64,000 bases of DNA from Megamerina dolium (taxonomy: Eukaryota; Arthropoda; Insecta; Diptera; Megamerinidae), in the NCBI GenBank assembly GCA_963854835.1, contig OY978526.1, forward strand, positions 36,308,501 through 36,372,500, in the 5' to 3' direction. Under the pieces are notes generated by a model. The model was not told where the DNA came from, made no database searches, and saw only the letters and a program-made list of their open reading frames with translations. Below are positions 44,297-57,139 of the stretch, piece by piece (positions within the stretch are counted from its first letter, which is position 1; each line of letters begins with the position of its first letter). The translations under genes and the position numbers were made by a program.

Positions 44297-44790
44297 CTAT
44301 CAGTATAGGCAGATATGTGGGTACAGTTGAAACTGATGTGCTCTGATAATTTTCTGTTGATTCTTCTTTGGTCACCCACCCGATCACCTATTGATAGAAT
44401 TCTTGAAGGCAAGAAGCTCAAAATTTAATTACGTTTTCTGCGGTTAAATCGGTTAAAATGAGTCCATCTATACAGAAGATATATAATCATCGTGACTGAA
44501 TATGGGAATGGCATAATTCTAATATTGTTATTGTGTAACGAGAGAATGGTGTAGAAGGTGACTAAGAGTATTATTAACAAATTTCTTATTAATGTTATTG
44601 AACATTTTCAAGGAAATTTTAAAGAGGGAGAGGTAGTGATATAAAGAGAAACAGGGCACAGATACATAAACAGAAGAGAAAAGAAAAAATTTCAGTTTGA
44701 ATTATAGTGTCCGAAAAATAATTAAAATAATAATAAAATAGAATTTTTTTAATAAAGAGTTGTATTAAGTATCAACTTATAAATAATGTG

Positions 44791-45640
44791 CTTTGAAAGT
44801 TCCCGGATCGATACTTAGTTGGTCTTCACAGTGGTTCTATCTACTGACATGTGATTTAATTTTAAAGTCTACACTTTTGCGAAGATTTTGACATTTTGGA
44901 AGTGTCGTTCCATTAATAAACGGCCATCAAAATAGAATCAACGAGCCAATATCAGATTCTTTGTAAACTTGGTAAAAGAACCACCGACAAAATGATTTCA
45001 ACAGTTTATGCCAATGAAGACGGTAGAGAAAACTATAGAAGCGAAAAATATTTTGAAAACAACCTATATTCACCCGATCTCCAGCCATGTAACATTCTCT
45101 TTAGTAAGGTGAAACTTTCCATGAAGGACTATAAGTGCGACAATTCATCAACGCCATACTGAAAACTCTGTAAAAGATCCGTCGATATTTACAAACTGAA
45201 CAAAACCGTAGTGGTCTAGAAGGAGTCCAAAAAAATAGTCCCAAATCCCCCCAAAAATCTGATAGGAATACTGTAGAAGGATTTGGGCACCCTCAAAATA
45301 TATGTGCTCGATTTGTCGTACAAAAATTTACGGATCTCCGAAAAATTAGACGGCTTGAAGTCGTCAATTTTAGCCGTTTTAGGCAAAACAGGCCACAACC
45401 ATCGCCACCACTGCCTGTTTACACCCGATCTGAATCCGTGCAACTACTTACTCTTAACGAAGCTTGAAAATTGCCATGAGATACCACAACTGCGACGATA
45501 TATATAACATCGTCACCGTCATTCCAAAAATCGATATAGACATCGAAATACCCTTACATGGACTGACTGACCCATTCAAGAGGTTGTAGAGTCTCAGGAG
45601 GACCTGGTAAATATTAACGTGGAAAAAATTAAGATAATAT
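44791..45640 (+). mobile_element. Decayed mariner relic with a repeated catalytic segment (copy B)
   Basis: The start shares a ~95-base block with the relic at 24.2 kb. A frame near 44940 reads QRANIRFFVNLVK, as in mariner N-termini. The middle is missing. Then YSPDLQPCNILFSKVKLSMK at about 45067 matches the D34D segment around the last catalytic Asp. A second version, FTPDLNPCNYLLLTKLE, occurs at about 45419. So two copies of the C-terminal catalytic segment lie about 350 bases apart, either from a tandem duplication or from two overlapping insertions. Stops and frameshifts are many. Confidence 0.7.
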
Positions 45641-46835
45641 TCTGCAAATTTGGTTCTTCTTCTTTATTGCGAGCTCAATACACCGTGCGGATATATATCC
45701 TCTTGGCATCTAAGAGAAATTTAGATAAACAAATTGTTGAGTTGGCTCAGAAGGAATAAAATTTGAAAACAATGATATTATATTGGGGAAATTTGGAAAA
45801 TTTTTTCTGTTATGAGAGTATCACATCGTGCGTATAAGCTATAACCAATTTGTATATATTTTTCGGATAATTTAATAAACTGCTTCGCCATTTACTAAGC
45901 CGATATTTGGATCAGCAACTTTCACGTTTAATCCGCTTTATTATAATTATTCATGGCTTGTTTTAATATTTATTATACGTTATTTATTACTTATATTATT
46001 ATTCCCATCATTGTCTCATTCATTTTTACACTTTAATTTAATGCAATATTAACGTTTACAAACAATTTTTTTTCGTTTATTTAGCTTAATCTAATTTTGA
46101 ATCCCTTCTTCCCTCATTACATTATGTACATACTGTTAATTATAAATATTAAATACACGCATACTCGTACCCATGAGTATAGGCATGCATGCATATAAAC
46201 ATGAGCAATTACTCACTACCTGTTTTGGTAAGACTTCTTGTGCGTAGCAATACTTATGCAAGTACGCATGAGAACGAGTTGGTACAAAAACCAACCAGCC
46301 ATCCATCCATCTTATGCCATGAGTATTATTAATTTTAAATGAAAATGTTGTTACCCTTATTACACCACCCCACCACCACCACATGCACACCACATGCTTC
46401 CGAAAAATATATGAGCGACCAACCGACCTGATTACTAATTTAAAATAATTTTTAATGCACATTTTACTGGTGGCAAAAGTAGATACATACAGAACACAGA
46501 GGTACATATACGGGTGTAAGCACTGAGAGAGAGGAGGGAAAAAAAAACAAGAAGTGTAAACGAAATGGCTCATAATAATTGAGTTTATGAAGGAAGACGA
46601 CGACGCCTGACGCCTTGGGGCTGCATACTTGTGATGATAGGTTTTACCCTGACGCACTAAAGTTAGTACATACACTCGTTTGTGTGCGTATATTTTGCAA
46701 CATAAAGTATGTACATTTTTTCATCATTGATGATGAAAATGATGATCGACAAGTACAAGTTGATATAAAGTAGATACCACTACATGTACGTATGAATGCA
46801 TGCATTGCAAGGTAATGAAGCGAGTTATTTTGCTC

Positions 46836-46882
46836 CTCTCTCTCCCTCTCTCGCCTTTATTATTATTATTCATTTAATGGCG
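46836..46882. promoter_or_regulatory. Possible Polycomb response element core
   Basis: A CTCTCTCTC tract (GAGA factor sites on the minus strand) at 46836-46852 is followed within 30 bases by ATGGCG (46877-46882), which on the minus strand is CGCCAT and contains the PHO core GCCAT. In Drosophila a PRE lies in this Ubx intron (bx). Position and motif mix fit; the call is weak because both motifs are short. Confidence 0.25.
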
Positions 46883-47003
46883 TTGAACCAATGAAGGCAG
46901 TAAGGCAATTTTTATCGCATTATATTTATAGTCAACTGTGAGTGCGTGTGAGTGCACATGAAAATTATGTGGCAGGTAATGATCGATTACTTCAAGGTAT
47001 TTG

Positions 47004-47035
47004 AATGGATGGATGGATGGATGGTTGGATGGATG
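47004..47035. repeat. (GGAT)n microsatellite
   Basis: Seven to eight GGAT units with one GGTT interruption. Confidence 0.9.
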
Positions 47036-48040
47036 AGATATAAAAGAAAGAAACGCTTTGATTGTTAAAAAAAAAAAAAAAGTAAAATATACCAGTGCGT
47101 ACAATGAAGATGCTAAATTTAACGTATACAAATTATCAGCAATTAGTCGAGAAGTAAAGCTGGTGAAGTAAAACTGGTCATAAAAAGCAGAATTTCAACA
47201 TAATATCACACTTTGGACAGCACACTTTTGTGCAAAAATATTCAAAATATACTTATAAGATAAGTATGTGACAGAGAAAATGACCAATCTTTTGCAAAAG
47301 CTTCATTTATCGAAAATGCAAGTACACAAGCAATCAGAATCAATAAATACTAAGACAAAATTATCAAACTTGATCAAATTATCAACTAGCAGAAGTTGCA
47401 AGTGTCTTCCAATAAAGTTATTGTTATAATTAAAAAAATGTTGCTGCCCTTCATTCCACCATCTTGCATGAATTAATGCTGTTTACGTTGATCTTGATGT
47501 GGCAACCGGTTTGTCCATAATTTCTACTTTAATTTTTACTCTTTAAAATAGTGTTAGTGTATGTGATGTTGTGGCATTTAAAGAGTACTCGATTTTTTTT
47601 GCTTTGTTATTATGTACATCTTTTATGCATGCCACATCATAAGTGCAGTCAGCTCAAGTGTCCATTCACCAATAATCGTGATCGTTGTCCGTTAGAATAA
47701 CGACGATAAGACTGAGTTTATAAATTGCACTTGTAAAAGTGTGTGGATGATTTTCAGTATTTATATATATGTATGTGTATGTGTGTAATTGTATTACCAA
47801 AAAGGGTAATCGACAACGACAACGCATTATTAAAATAATTCATTGTTTTTGTTACGGTGCCTCGTTGCATTGTTATGCAACATAACTACCATACGATAAA
47901 TATATATATGCTAATATGATGGTAGAGTTTTTCTTTGATGAATAATTTCTTCGAAATAATTGTTTTTGTTGGTGTTCCATATTTTTTCAGCAAATTCTCT
48001 TTTTCGGGTGCTAGCATAACTTTGATATCGAATGATTTTT

Positions 48041-48560
48041 CATTTGTGATGGTGGTGATTTGGATACAAGCGATAAAGAGCTTGGAGGAAGGGCTACAAC
48101 ATTTGAGGACGCTGAATTGTAGGCTTTATTGGACCAAGGCCCGTGTCAAGCTCAAAAAGAGCTTACTAAATCTTTTAGAGTGACTCGCCATGCCACTTCA
48201 TTGCGTCTAAGGAATATGAACTATGAACTGAAACCAACAGACATTGAATACACGATTTTGCATGTCATAAATGCTAATTCAGTGGTACAAAAGGAAGTAT
48301 TTTTTACATTGTACCGCTTTTGGTGACGAAAAATAGATCCATTACGACAATTCGTAACTCAAAAAGTCGTATGTGAGACCTGGCCAATCAGCCAAATCAA
48401 CTCTAAAGCCAATATCCATAGTTCAAAAGTGATGCTGTTTCGTGGTGATGTTTTTTGGTGGGCTCAGAAGGGTATGGTGAAACCATAACGCTACCGACAA
48501 CAACTCATTTGAGGACCGGAATGGGGAACCCGTTGGAAAATAGCGAATAGGAAGCCTTCC
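48041..48560 (+). mobile_element. Decayed mariner relic (copy C)
   Basis: In two frames the segment reads LDTSDKELGGRATTFEDAEL, LLDQGPCQAQKELTKSF, then VTRHATSLRLRNMNYELKP, then SKANIHSSKVMLF and WWAQKGMVKP. These are the HTH linker, the region before the first catalytic Asp and the region after it in mariner transposases. The TGDE motif itself is lost and stops interrupt all frames. The relic differs in wording from copies A, B and D, so it belongs to another mariner subfamily. Confidence 0.7.
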
Positions 48561-51500
48561 TCCACACACCGTATAGCGCACACATAACCTTTTCTAGCTA
48601 CCACTTGTTTTGCTCATTGCAGATTGTTTTTTTTTTTCCAGAAAACGCTGCACTTCCTGCGCAGATAAGGGCCCAGTTTTACATTTTCATGTATTTTTGT
48701 TATTTTGTGGAGGGAGCCCCGTAAGGGTTGAATATACAAAAGGGTGAGTATGTTTGAAGGAAATATTTGGGTGGAGAAATTAATACTGATCGATAAAAAC
48801 TTTCACCGTTTCAGGTGGCAACCCTAGAAAGATTAGAAAGTTTTAATAATTTTTAATTTAGGACAATAATATTTATATATAAAGATTAAAGTAATAATCT
48901 CGCAATAAATTAACCAGCCTCTCTCACTATCTCGTGTAGCGCCCGTACAGAGTCACTAACAGCTCATATACATTAGCTAGGCCATTTTTTACTGGAGTAA
49001 AAAAAAAGTTTTTAGTTTATATATCTCATCTTTCTAATATCATATCAATATATAAAATCGAGTTTTAAAGATATTGTAAAAAATATAGCAAAACCTATGA
49101 CGGTTTTTTGAACCTAAGCCCAGATATTGCGGGTGTATTTGAAATTTTTGGTATGATGTGTTTTATTATTTGAATGTGATTATTGCTAATTTTATCGTAA
49201 AAAAAATTAAAAATTTTTTCATTTGGCATTGCTTAGGCATTATTCATCTTTTTCAAAATCTTTTTGTGGCAGAAAATACTTTCAAAATAAAACGTTGCAG
49301 ATATCGTTTGTTTATTTGTTTCATCTTTGCTAATTTAGTAGATATCTCAGATATCGTTTGTGTCACATTATGCTGCTCATACATGTTGAGGGTATTTTCG
49401 CGCCATTTTTAGTATAAATTCAACTCTTGTTGTTGTTGCTATTATTATGACTTCATCAACAAAATATAAACAATAAAGATTATCTCATCATTGGCACTAT
49501 TTACTATAACTATGATGATGATTACATGTTATGTACATAGTATTCACGGTCCAATGATGACAATGATGACGACCAGCATAGAAATGTGTCATTCATTTGT
49601 TCCGTTTCCGCCTTCTATTTGTTTTTGCCATTAAACTATATAAGCAAACACTATTGACACTCTATTCTCTTTGTAATCTTTCCCATCACATCAGTATCAT
49701 ACCAAATTACAAACTCTTCAAAAGCGAAAAATATCTCAATTAATACGAATCATTATTGACCTCCGACGTATGCATACACACACACACATAGACACACAGT
49801 CACAGATACTCGCATGCTGGCATATAAATTCAAATAAGAAATTTGTATAAAGCACGCGATTTAAATACGAACGAATGACAGTCGGTAGTGGAAAACGCCT
49901 TTGCCTACTCCTCCTCAAATAGCTTATTAAGAAATTATCTTTGAAATGTCTTTATTCTTTTTGGCGGCGCATACGAGCAATATACATTTGTATGTCTCTG
50001 TATTCAACAAATACAGCAGTATAATTACTAGAGGAAGGAAAAAGAATAAGAAATAGTAAATAAGATATGAAGAACTTTATTTTGTTTCTTTTCATTCTCA
50101 TCGCCACTATTTGATCGTCTATGATGATAGCTACATATGAAACAATAACAACAACGATGGTAGTGTATAGTAAAACAGACTTGTGTATACTAAGTATATG
50201 TAAATATATCTCAATTTTGATCATATTCAGTTGAGCGTTATTCTGTTGTTGGTGTTGTTTTATTTTTATTTTGGTTTTTATTTCAATCCAACCGAAAAAC
50301 ATGAATAAAGCTGATGTCAAGTTGGCTTTGGGGTAAGCTATCGAAATCATCGAATCGAATACATCCGAATATAAAGCAACAATATTAAAAGTAGCATATA
50401 AGAACATCGATTCTCAAAGATGCTCAAAGAGGCGACCCCATCAGCAGCACACAATCATATAGTAAATTATTGTAATGAGAATGTTGTTGTTGTTTATTCA
50501 CATATTAGTATATTCATATATATAATATTTGTTGTCTCTTTTATTTATATTAACTATTGCCGATGTCTGCATCAATTCATTGCCCAAAACAGGAAGTCAA
50601 ACATAACGAAGAAGAAGTGGAATCACATCAATTCAATAGTGGCAATCTTCTTGCAATGTGTATGTGTATATATGCTAGTTATAGAGTTTTAGGCAAAAAC
50701 TTGTGACAACTACTTTGGTAAACTTTATCTACTATATGAATAATGTGACCAAATGTGAAGATAAAGTCGACATTTGCGCATATTCATATAGATATCTATT
50801 TTTACGATATCAATTTTATTTCAGAGTGCTTAATTAAAATTACTGGTCATGAAAATATTCACAATTTGACAACCAATATATCATTTATACAGTCTAAGAA
50901 AATTTCACATATTTCCTTTATCTGAACTAAGAAGTTTAAACAGCTCTATGTAGACTATAAATTATTCTTTTCGAAAATTAAACCTCAGGATATTCAAGAT
51001 GAAGTTAATAATATCAAATACCTGTAAGAGTCCAAAGCTCAAATGCTCTTATCAGTTAATCAGAAACCAGAAAGGCAGCCAAAGCCTTCGAATTTTCATC
51101 ACAATATATAAATCTGACGCCAATTCATAATTTAGTAACTAATAATACAATTTTGTTTACCTCTTAAGTGTAAATTAAGTTTATTAAGGTACTGAAATTA
51201 ATTTTTTTTAAACTTACTTGCTAATTAATTTATGACGATTTTTCAAAATTGCTTTAAAGCAATCTGGTCACCTAGTGCATGTTAAGCGATTGAATTTGTA
51301 AAAGAATTACACCAAAGTTTCGACTCAATATTACAAATTTTATTGTTAATTATTTGCAACAACCAAATGTCAATTGTTTATATACATTATATTATACATA
51401 TTGTTCATATGCATTGTAGCAAATGAAAGGGATATCGATCTCGATGGTATCTCCTCATCGATTCAATTGTGACATATGGGAAGAATATAAATGTTATTTA

Positions 51501-53461
51501 TAGATAAGGATAGCGACGAAATAAGTTAGAGCACCAAAACTTTAATTTATATTGCTATAAGAAAATTTCTAATATTATGGACATTTTTTTGTAGTTATAC
51601 CACCTAATATCGTACTTAAACCATACAGATAAGATATTATTTGATGAAACTTGTAATTTTGATCGAAAAAGTTGAATTCATACTAGATGAAAAGTATTAA
51701 AACTATCAATTTTTAGAATTTTCTTTTCTATTTCGCTCTCTTTAGAACTATTTCTATACGAAAACTAGTACTAATAGTTTGGGAATTAATCCAAATGCAT
51801 TTTTGCAATAAATTTAAATTTAAATTTTGCAAAATCCAACATGGAGCTGAACGCATTCTTCTTCTAAATTGGTGAATCCAAAGTTGGAGTCATAGTAGAA
51901 CATTTGTTGCAGAGCATTTGTTTCTAGAACATTTCTTGCAGTTAAATAAAAACGCATTTCTTCAAAAGCTTCCCACCACTCTGATTTTATGAGTTATGAA
52001 ACTGATCAAAATCATTTTCTCGTTTCGTAGACAGAATTAAGAATGTTTGGCTTTTGCTTCTTTGCAATATCTGAAAATCTCTATCAAAAAAGCAAATCTT
52101 CTAATTGCATATATACGATTAAGAACGCTGTTATTGGAATTATATCTGGTACTACTCATACATATGGAAACGCTTATTACAATTGCTACGGCAACAAACA
52201 CATAAATTAAATGCTCATGCATGTAACTACGATTACATGACTGCGAGGCTGGGTAAAACAATAAGAAGTTGAGAACAAGTATTCGAACAACAACAACAAC
52301 AATTAGAAGAACTTTAGGAAATCCCTGCAATTGAGGCAAACTACGCATACGCATTCATATACGAGTAGGTACAATCATGCGTTTAATTACTTGCGCCGCT
52401 GTGATTCGACACGCCTACTCATTTAACGCATTGCGATAATTCAAAATGTGATGCGAATGAATGAATTGGTAGGAAGGTCCTCCTCCTCTGCTCTAAGTTT
52501 TGCTTCTCCTGTTTTTGTTGTTGTTGTTGCTGTTTTTATTGCCAGTTAGTTCATCGTTTATTTCGTTTTTAATTCAATAGTGATGCTGCCTACTACTGTA
52601 TACGCGCTTTGGAAAAGAAAGAATGAACAAACGCGCGCAACCAATGCGTTTTTAATTGCTTTCATTTTTAGTACCAACATTATTGTTGTTCTTTTTATAT
52701 TCGTGAAATTCAATACTGCTGGTTGCCATCTTGTTGTTGAATACTAGCCAGCATATGGTGGATGCTGTGTTTTGCTTCAACATGGCAATTTAGCTTATCT
52801 CAACACTTTTGTCATTGTAAGCATGCAGACTACGGAGTTCAGAGGGACACTCGAGAACAGATTGGTAGCTGTTTCTTTTTTTCCAGCCTGCTTGTGGGCA
52901 AAATTCATAATTTATGAGACATTGGAGTATTCTGCATCGATATTGCCGCCACTGCGTAGTGACTTAAACATGCTTAAATTGAGCAGGCTGCTGCTGGTAC
53001 TGCTGATATATATATATATATATACGCTTTTTGTATTTCTTTTGCGATACAATTTTATATTGTTTTGGCTATTTTTACTTTTCCACGGACTCGTTTGAAT
53101 GTTTGTGTTGCTTTCTTTACGAGCTAAGCCACTTGAATTTCTTCTTCAATTGCAATGCATCGCCACATGAAATTCATCTTCGGAGGACACCTCATGTTGC
53201 GGCGGTTTGCGTGTGGTTTTTATCGCTTTCCTTTGCATATTATCTTTCTCTTTCGTCTTCTTTGATTTTTCAGCCTTGCATGTAATTTTCTTCCCACTTC
53301 TGCTACTGGCACAGCCACCCGGTTTTAAGTAATTCATTAATTTAAAGTCGGAGCTCAACGTAATTTAGTTAGTAGCTTGGCGATATTATTTTACGTATTT
53401 GTCTATGTGGATGACTATGTGCGTGTGTGTGTGTGTGTGTTTGTGTTGGTTGAGGCATTTT
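48561..53461. other. Ubx: Presumed Ubx intron
   Basis: No gene. A dispersed-repeat-like segment lies at 48710-48830. The interval 52.0-53.4 kb is less AT-rich and less repetitive than its surroundings and may hold regulatory DNA. The short frames here have no recognisable domains. Confidence 0.5.
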
Positions 53462-54736
53462 TATACCCTGCATAATGCAATATGCATGGTATATTCATTT
53501 CGGTCAGATGTTTGTGTCCACTTGAAGGAATCTTCGGAGACATGGATATATATTCGTGATCAGCGTCGATTAAATTTTCGATTTAACGATGTCCGTCCGT
53601 CCGTCCGTCCGTCTGTCTGTCTGTCACCTGGCTGGTTCGCACGATAACTTGAGTAAATATTGAGCTATTTCGATGAAATTTGGCATAAGTAATCTATGAT
53701 CCAAGGGTACGGAGGGGATTGATATTGGGCATGATCGGTCAATAACCACGCCCACACCAAGCATTCAAAGCGACTAACCTCGGAATTTTCAAAATCTTTA
53801 ACTTGCTATAACTCACATAATATACCACTTGGGACAACAATATTTGGCATGTAGAGCTATATTATACTACTCTATAACCTCGCCAAAAGTGGACGAGCCA
53901 CGCCTACTTTCTAGCGTAGCTCCCATACAAAGTGTCTGTACTTCTTTTAAATTGAAACTGCTGTAACTTCTACAATCTTCTGTCTAGAATAACCATAATT
54001 GATACTTAGATTAACACGGTAGTCGGAAATAATATGGCAGAAAATCAATGTGCCACCTCCACTCCTTTTTGGGTCTCCCATACAAAGTTGCGGAAATTAA
54101 AAAAAATGTTACCGGTTATAACTTGCAAACTATTTAGCGTAGAATAACGAGATTTAAGGTATGGATTAGTATTGTACGAGCAACTAGGCTCACAGAAAAT
54201 GGGCGCACCACGCCCAGTGTTTATCGTAGCCCCCATACAAATTTTAAATTGAAACAGCTGTAACTTAGGCAATCTTATGTCTACAATAACCATAATTGAC
54301 ACTTAAATTAATATCGTAGTCGGAAATAATCTGGCGAAAAATCAGCGTACCACGCCCACTTCTTATTGGGGCTCCCATACAAAGTTGAGGAAATTAAACA
54401 AAAATGTTAACCACCATAACTTAGAAACTATTCAACTTAGGACACCAAATTTAAGGTGTGGATTAACATTGAAAAATTAATTGGATTTACTAGAAAGTGG
54501 TAAGCCACTCCCACTTTTTATATAGCTCCCATACTAAGCCTCGGAATTATCTTAAAATCTTTTTACTTCGTCAAAGTCAACCATATTTCGGGTGTAAATT
54601 AGTAGTATATGCAAAAATTGTTTCTCGAAAAGTGGAAATAAAAGAAAAGTTGGATATTCGAGTAAACTTTTTATATATAAATCTATATAAGCAGGGTATA
54701 GTTTGGTCGGCCCCAGCCGACTGTAAGGAGATTTTT
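53462..54736 (+). mobile_element. DINE-1/mini-me-like Helentron-associated element, copy 2
   Basis: Same plan as the copy at 9031-10957. The left end TATACCCTGC (53462-53471) is followed by TATATTC-GTGATCAGCGTCGAT and a clean (GTCC)5(GTCT)3 microsatellite (53591-53626). The inverted end GCAGGGTATA is at 54691-54700 and the GTCGGC-CCCA-GCCGAC hairpin at 54706-54721. It has about two internal repeat units (GTGCCAC at 54049, CCACGCCCACTTCTT near 54350) where copy 1 has more. It is the better reference for the microsatellite and the part after it. Confidence 0.85.
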
Positions 54737-56738
54737 AAATATGCAAACAGTCGCAGTAGCAACAATCAGCAGCAGCAGCAGCCTTAGCAGGAGCCTTAAC
54801 AACAGACTGTCCGGCAAAAGTATGTTTGCCCTCTCACGCTCTGTAACAGATTGCATTGCATTGCCTATGTAAAAATGTAAAAATAGCAAAAATATGTTGA
54901 AAATAAAGCAAACCAACAACAAACAAAATGAAGATCGAAAAAGAAATTAAAGACACATTCCCCATGGGGGAGTTAACAATGGCTACATCAGCGAGCACGA
55001 TACACTTGAAAGTACATAAGGTACCTCATTTCTTCCCCATTATCCTCATTTGACTTGTTTGGCGGTTGGGGTTACCAATGCTATTTTGTGAGTGTGCTTA
55101 AAAAACACGAAAAAAGTTAAAAAATTGCCTTTTTTTCCCAAACGTTTTTATTTGCGAGCAACTTAAAGTTGCAGAATTGGAAGTGGAAATACAAAAAATA
55201 GCAGTTGAACGCGTAGCAACAGTTCTTACCACAAAACAGTAATATGGAGTGAAGTAAAAAGAATATAACAACAACAAAAACAACAAGAACGACCTGAAAG
55301 ACATGTTTAGTGTAAAGGTTGTCGCTTATTGTATTGGTCATATTCTCCAAATCTGGTTACAATGTCGGTCCGCCGTCGCCGCCACTGTCGCTGGCATTGC
55401 CGCCACAGGCGGAAACACCCAATACAAGTCACAGCTGGATTTATGTCGTGGCATTAATTGGCTTCCAATGTGCCTCACACTGCCTAACATAGTCGATACA
55501 TGTAGCTCCATGCAGTGTCATGTGACCTCACCTCATCCCATCACCATCACCAGCAGCAGCAGCACCACTGCCACCATCCCTATCAGCCTTACTTGATTTC
55601 TACATTCATTGAATTATCAAAGGAAAATCAAGTTTAGACCGCTTCGTTGGTGTTGCTATTGCCACGGCGTTTGCGTTATCAATATCCAATGATTACATAT
55701 CTACCTACTACATATACACTCGCATATACTCGCGAATACTTTTAGACACACATGTCGGCATTATTATTATGGAGCTTGTTGAATATGAAATGTTTAAAAT
55801 ATGTAATAACAAGTATTAAATCTAAAAATATCGCCATTCACCTACCAATTATAAAACTTTACTAATATTAGTATTTGTGTATATAATAATTATACAGGGT
55901 GTATCATTTCACGGAGACAAAGAACCTTATGAATCGATTGGAAATGGTCGCGAGGTAGAAAAACCAACTGAACTAAATTTGAAGAAATGTTCCCTGCAGC
56001 AGATTTAGGTTTTTGGCCTTAGATTCTGATGGAATCATATAATTTTCATCGATTGATCGCTGTTAAAGCATCCGTTGTAAAGCTAAAGTCTCCGGACATA
56101 TATTGACATCTTGATATTATATTGTATATTGAGAAATAGCTGTTTTGGCAAAACTAAAATCGTAATCGAAATCGTATAAAAAACTAAAATAAAACCGGTC
56201 AAATTTTGTAACCAAGCTGGTAAGAATAATTCCTAATCTAATTTGATGCGCAACAATCGAATCTTCCATTCGGTTTTTTCGATATTGCTCCTAGTTTTAC
56301 AATAAAATGGAATAAATCAGAAATAAATGCAATTGCACTGAGTCGTTTGTATTATTTGGAATTCATATCGCGCCCTTAGAGTCCAACAGTAGTTGCTCTT
56401 CATGTTCTCGTACCAAAATGCTTGGTATCGTTTTTCAATTTTCGCCAAATCATGGGCTAATCGTTCTTCTTACTCCTTGCTTCCTACCTTTTGTTTAAGT
56501 TTTCAGAGGAAAAATAGAGCTAAGAATGCAGGAAAAGTATTTTGAGAGAAGTCCGAGCTCGAATTTTATAACAAATTGTCGATTATTTGCTTGAATTATT
56601 TTGAAGATCTTTATTAAGGGAAATTTGTACTGTTGGGAAAAATTCAGTTGTACTGATCAAACCGGGATTTAAATATCATGTGCTGAAAGTCAGCATACTG
56701 AGCCATACGCAGTCGGTATGCTCAGAGACAAATTATGT
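54737..56738. other. Ubx: Presumed Ubx intron
   Basis: No gene. The 97-residue frame at 55303-55596 (+) is GC-richer than its surroundings with Ser/Thr-rich simple sequence at its end; I do not recognise it and do not call it. TATACAGGGTGTATCATTTC near 55894 could be the left end of a mariner. Confidence 0.45.
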
Positions 56739-57139
56739 TATTTGACGGGAAAAGCTTCACCGTAGGCAATAAACAGAACGATCGTGTGTATGCTCATACA
56801 GAAAAGCATCTCAATTCATGCTGAGCATCCAAAGAGGACTCTGCTCCAGCTCACAAGGTAAAAACGGATAAAAAACAACATTCCGGACTTCATATCAACG
56901 GATGATTGCTGGCCAAGTCCAGACCTTAACCCGTTGGATTACAAGTTATGGTCCATATTAGAGGACATGGCTTGTTCTACTCGACTTGAGTCGTTGAAGC
57001 GTGCCCTTTTCCGTGCTGTGGACAATTCCCCATGCATGAAGTGCGTCTCGCGATCGATGAGTGCCAGATCGTCTCAAGTCGTGCTGGAAGGCAAATGGAA
57101 GTCATTTCGAATAAGTTGTTCTAAGATTTGTAGCCTTTG
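56739..57139 (+). mobile_element. Decayed mariner relic, mori/DD37D-like (copy D)
   Basis: A frame reads LFDGKSFTVGNKQNDRVY, then, after breaks, the second-Asp region (DSAPAHK) and NIPDFISTDD, then SPDLNPLDYKLWSILEDMACS with the third catalytic Asp, then LESLKRALFRAVDN, and a stop at 57137-57139. The order and spacing suit Tc1/mariner transposases of the mori or DD37D type. The N-terminal half and the first catalytic Asp are missing or changed (DGK where DEK is usual). Confidence 0.8.

Larger units (their letters stand above)
42841..44790. other. Ubx: Presumed Ubx intron, microsatellite-rich
   Basis: No gene. GAT and GT microsatellites lie at 43985-44029 and 44271-44296. The 175-residue frame at 43284-43811 (-) is low in conserved character and overlaps CAA/CAG repeats. 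Confidence 0.5.
45641..48040. other. Ubx: Presumed Ubx intron
   Basis: No gene. The 179-residue frame at 46136-46675 (-) shows no family features. A GGAT repeat lies at 47004-47035. The spot at 46836-46882 is listed separately. Confidence 0.5.

Noticed and set aside
46136..46675. 179-residue minus-strand frame
   Set aside because: No recognisable domain, repeat-derived composition, no splice or neighbour support.
55303..55596. 97-residue frame with an Ala/Cys-rich N-terminus
   Set aside because: Ends in Ser/Thr simple sequence and has no family resemblance; not enough to call a gene.
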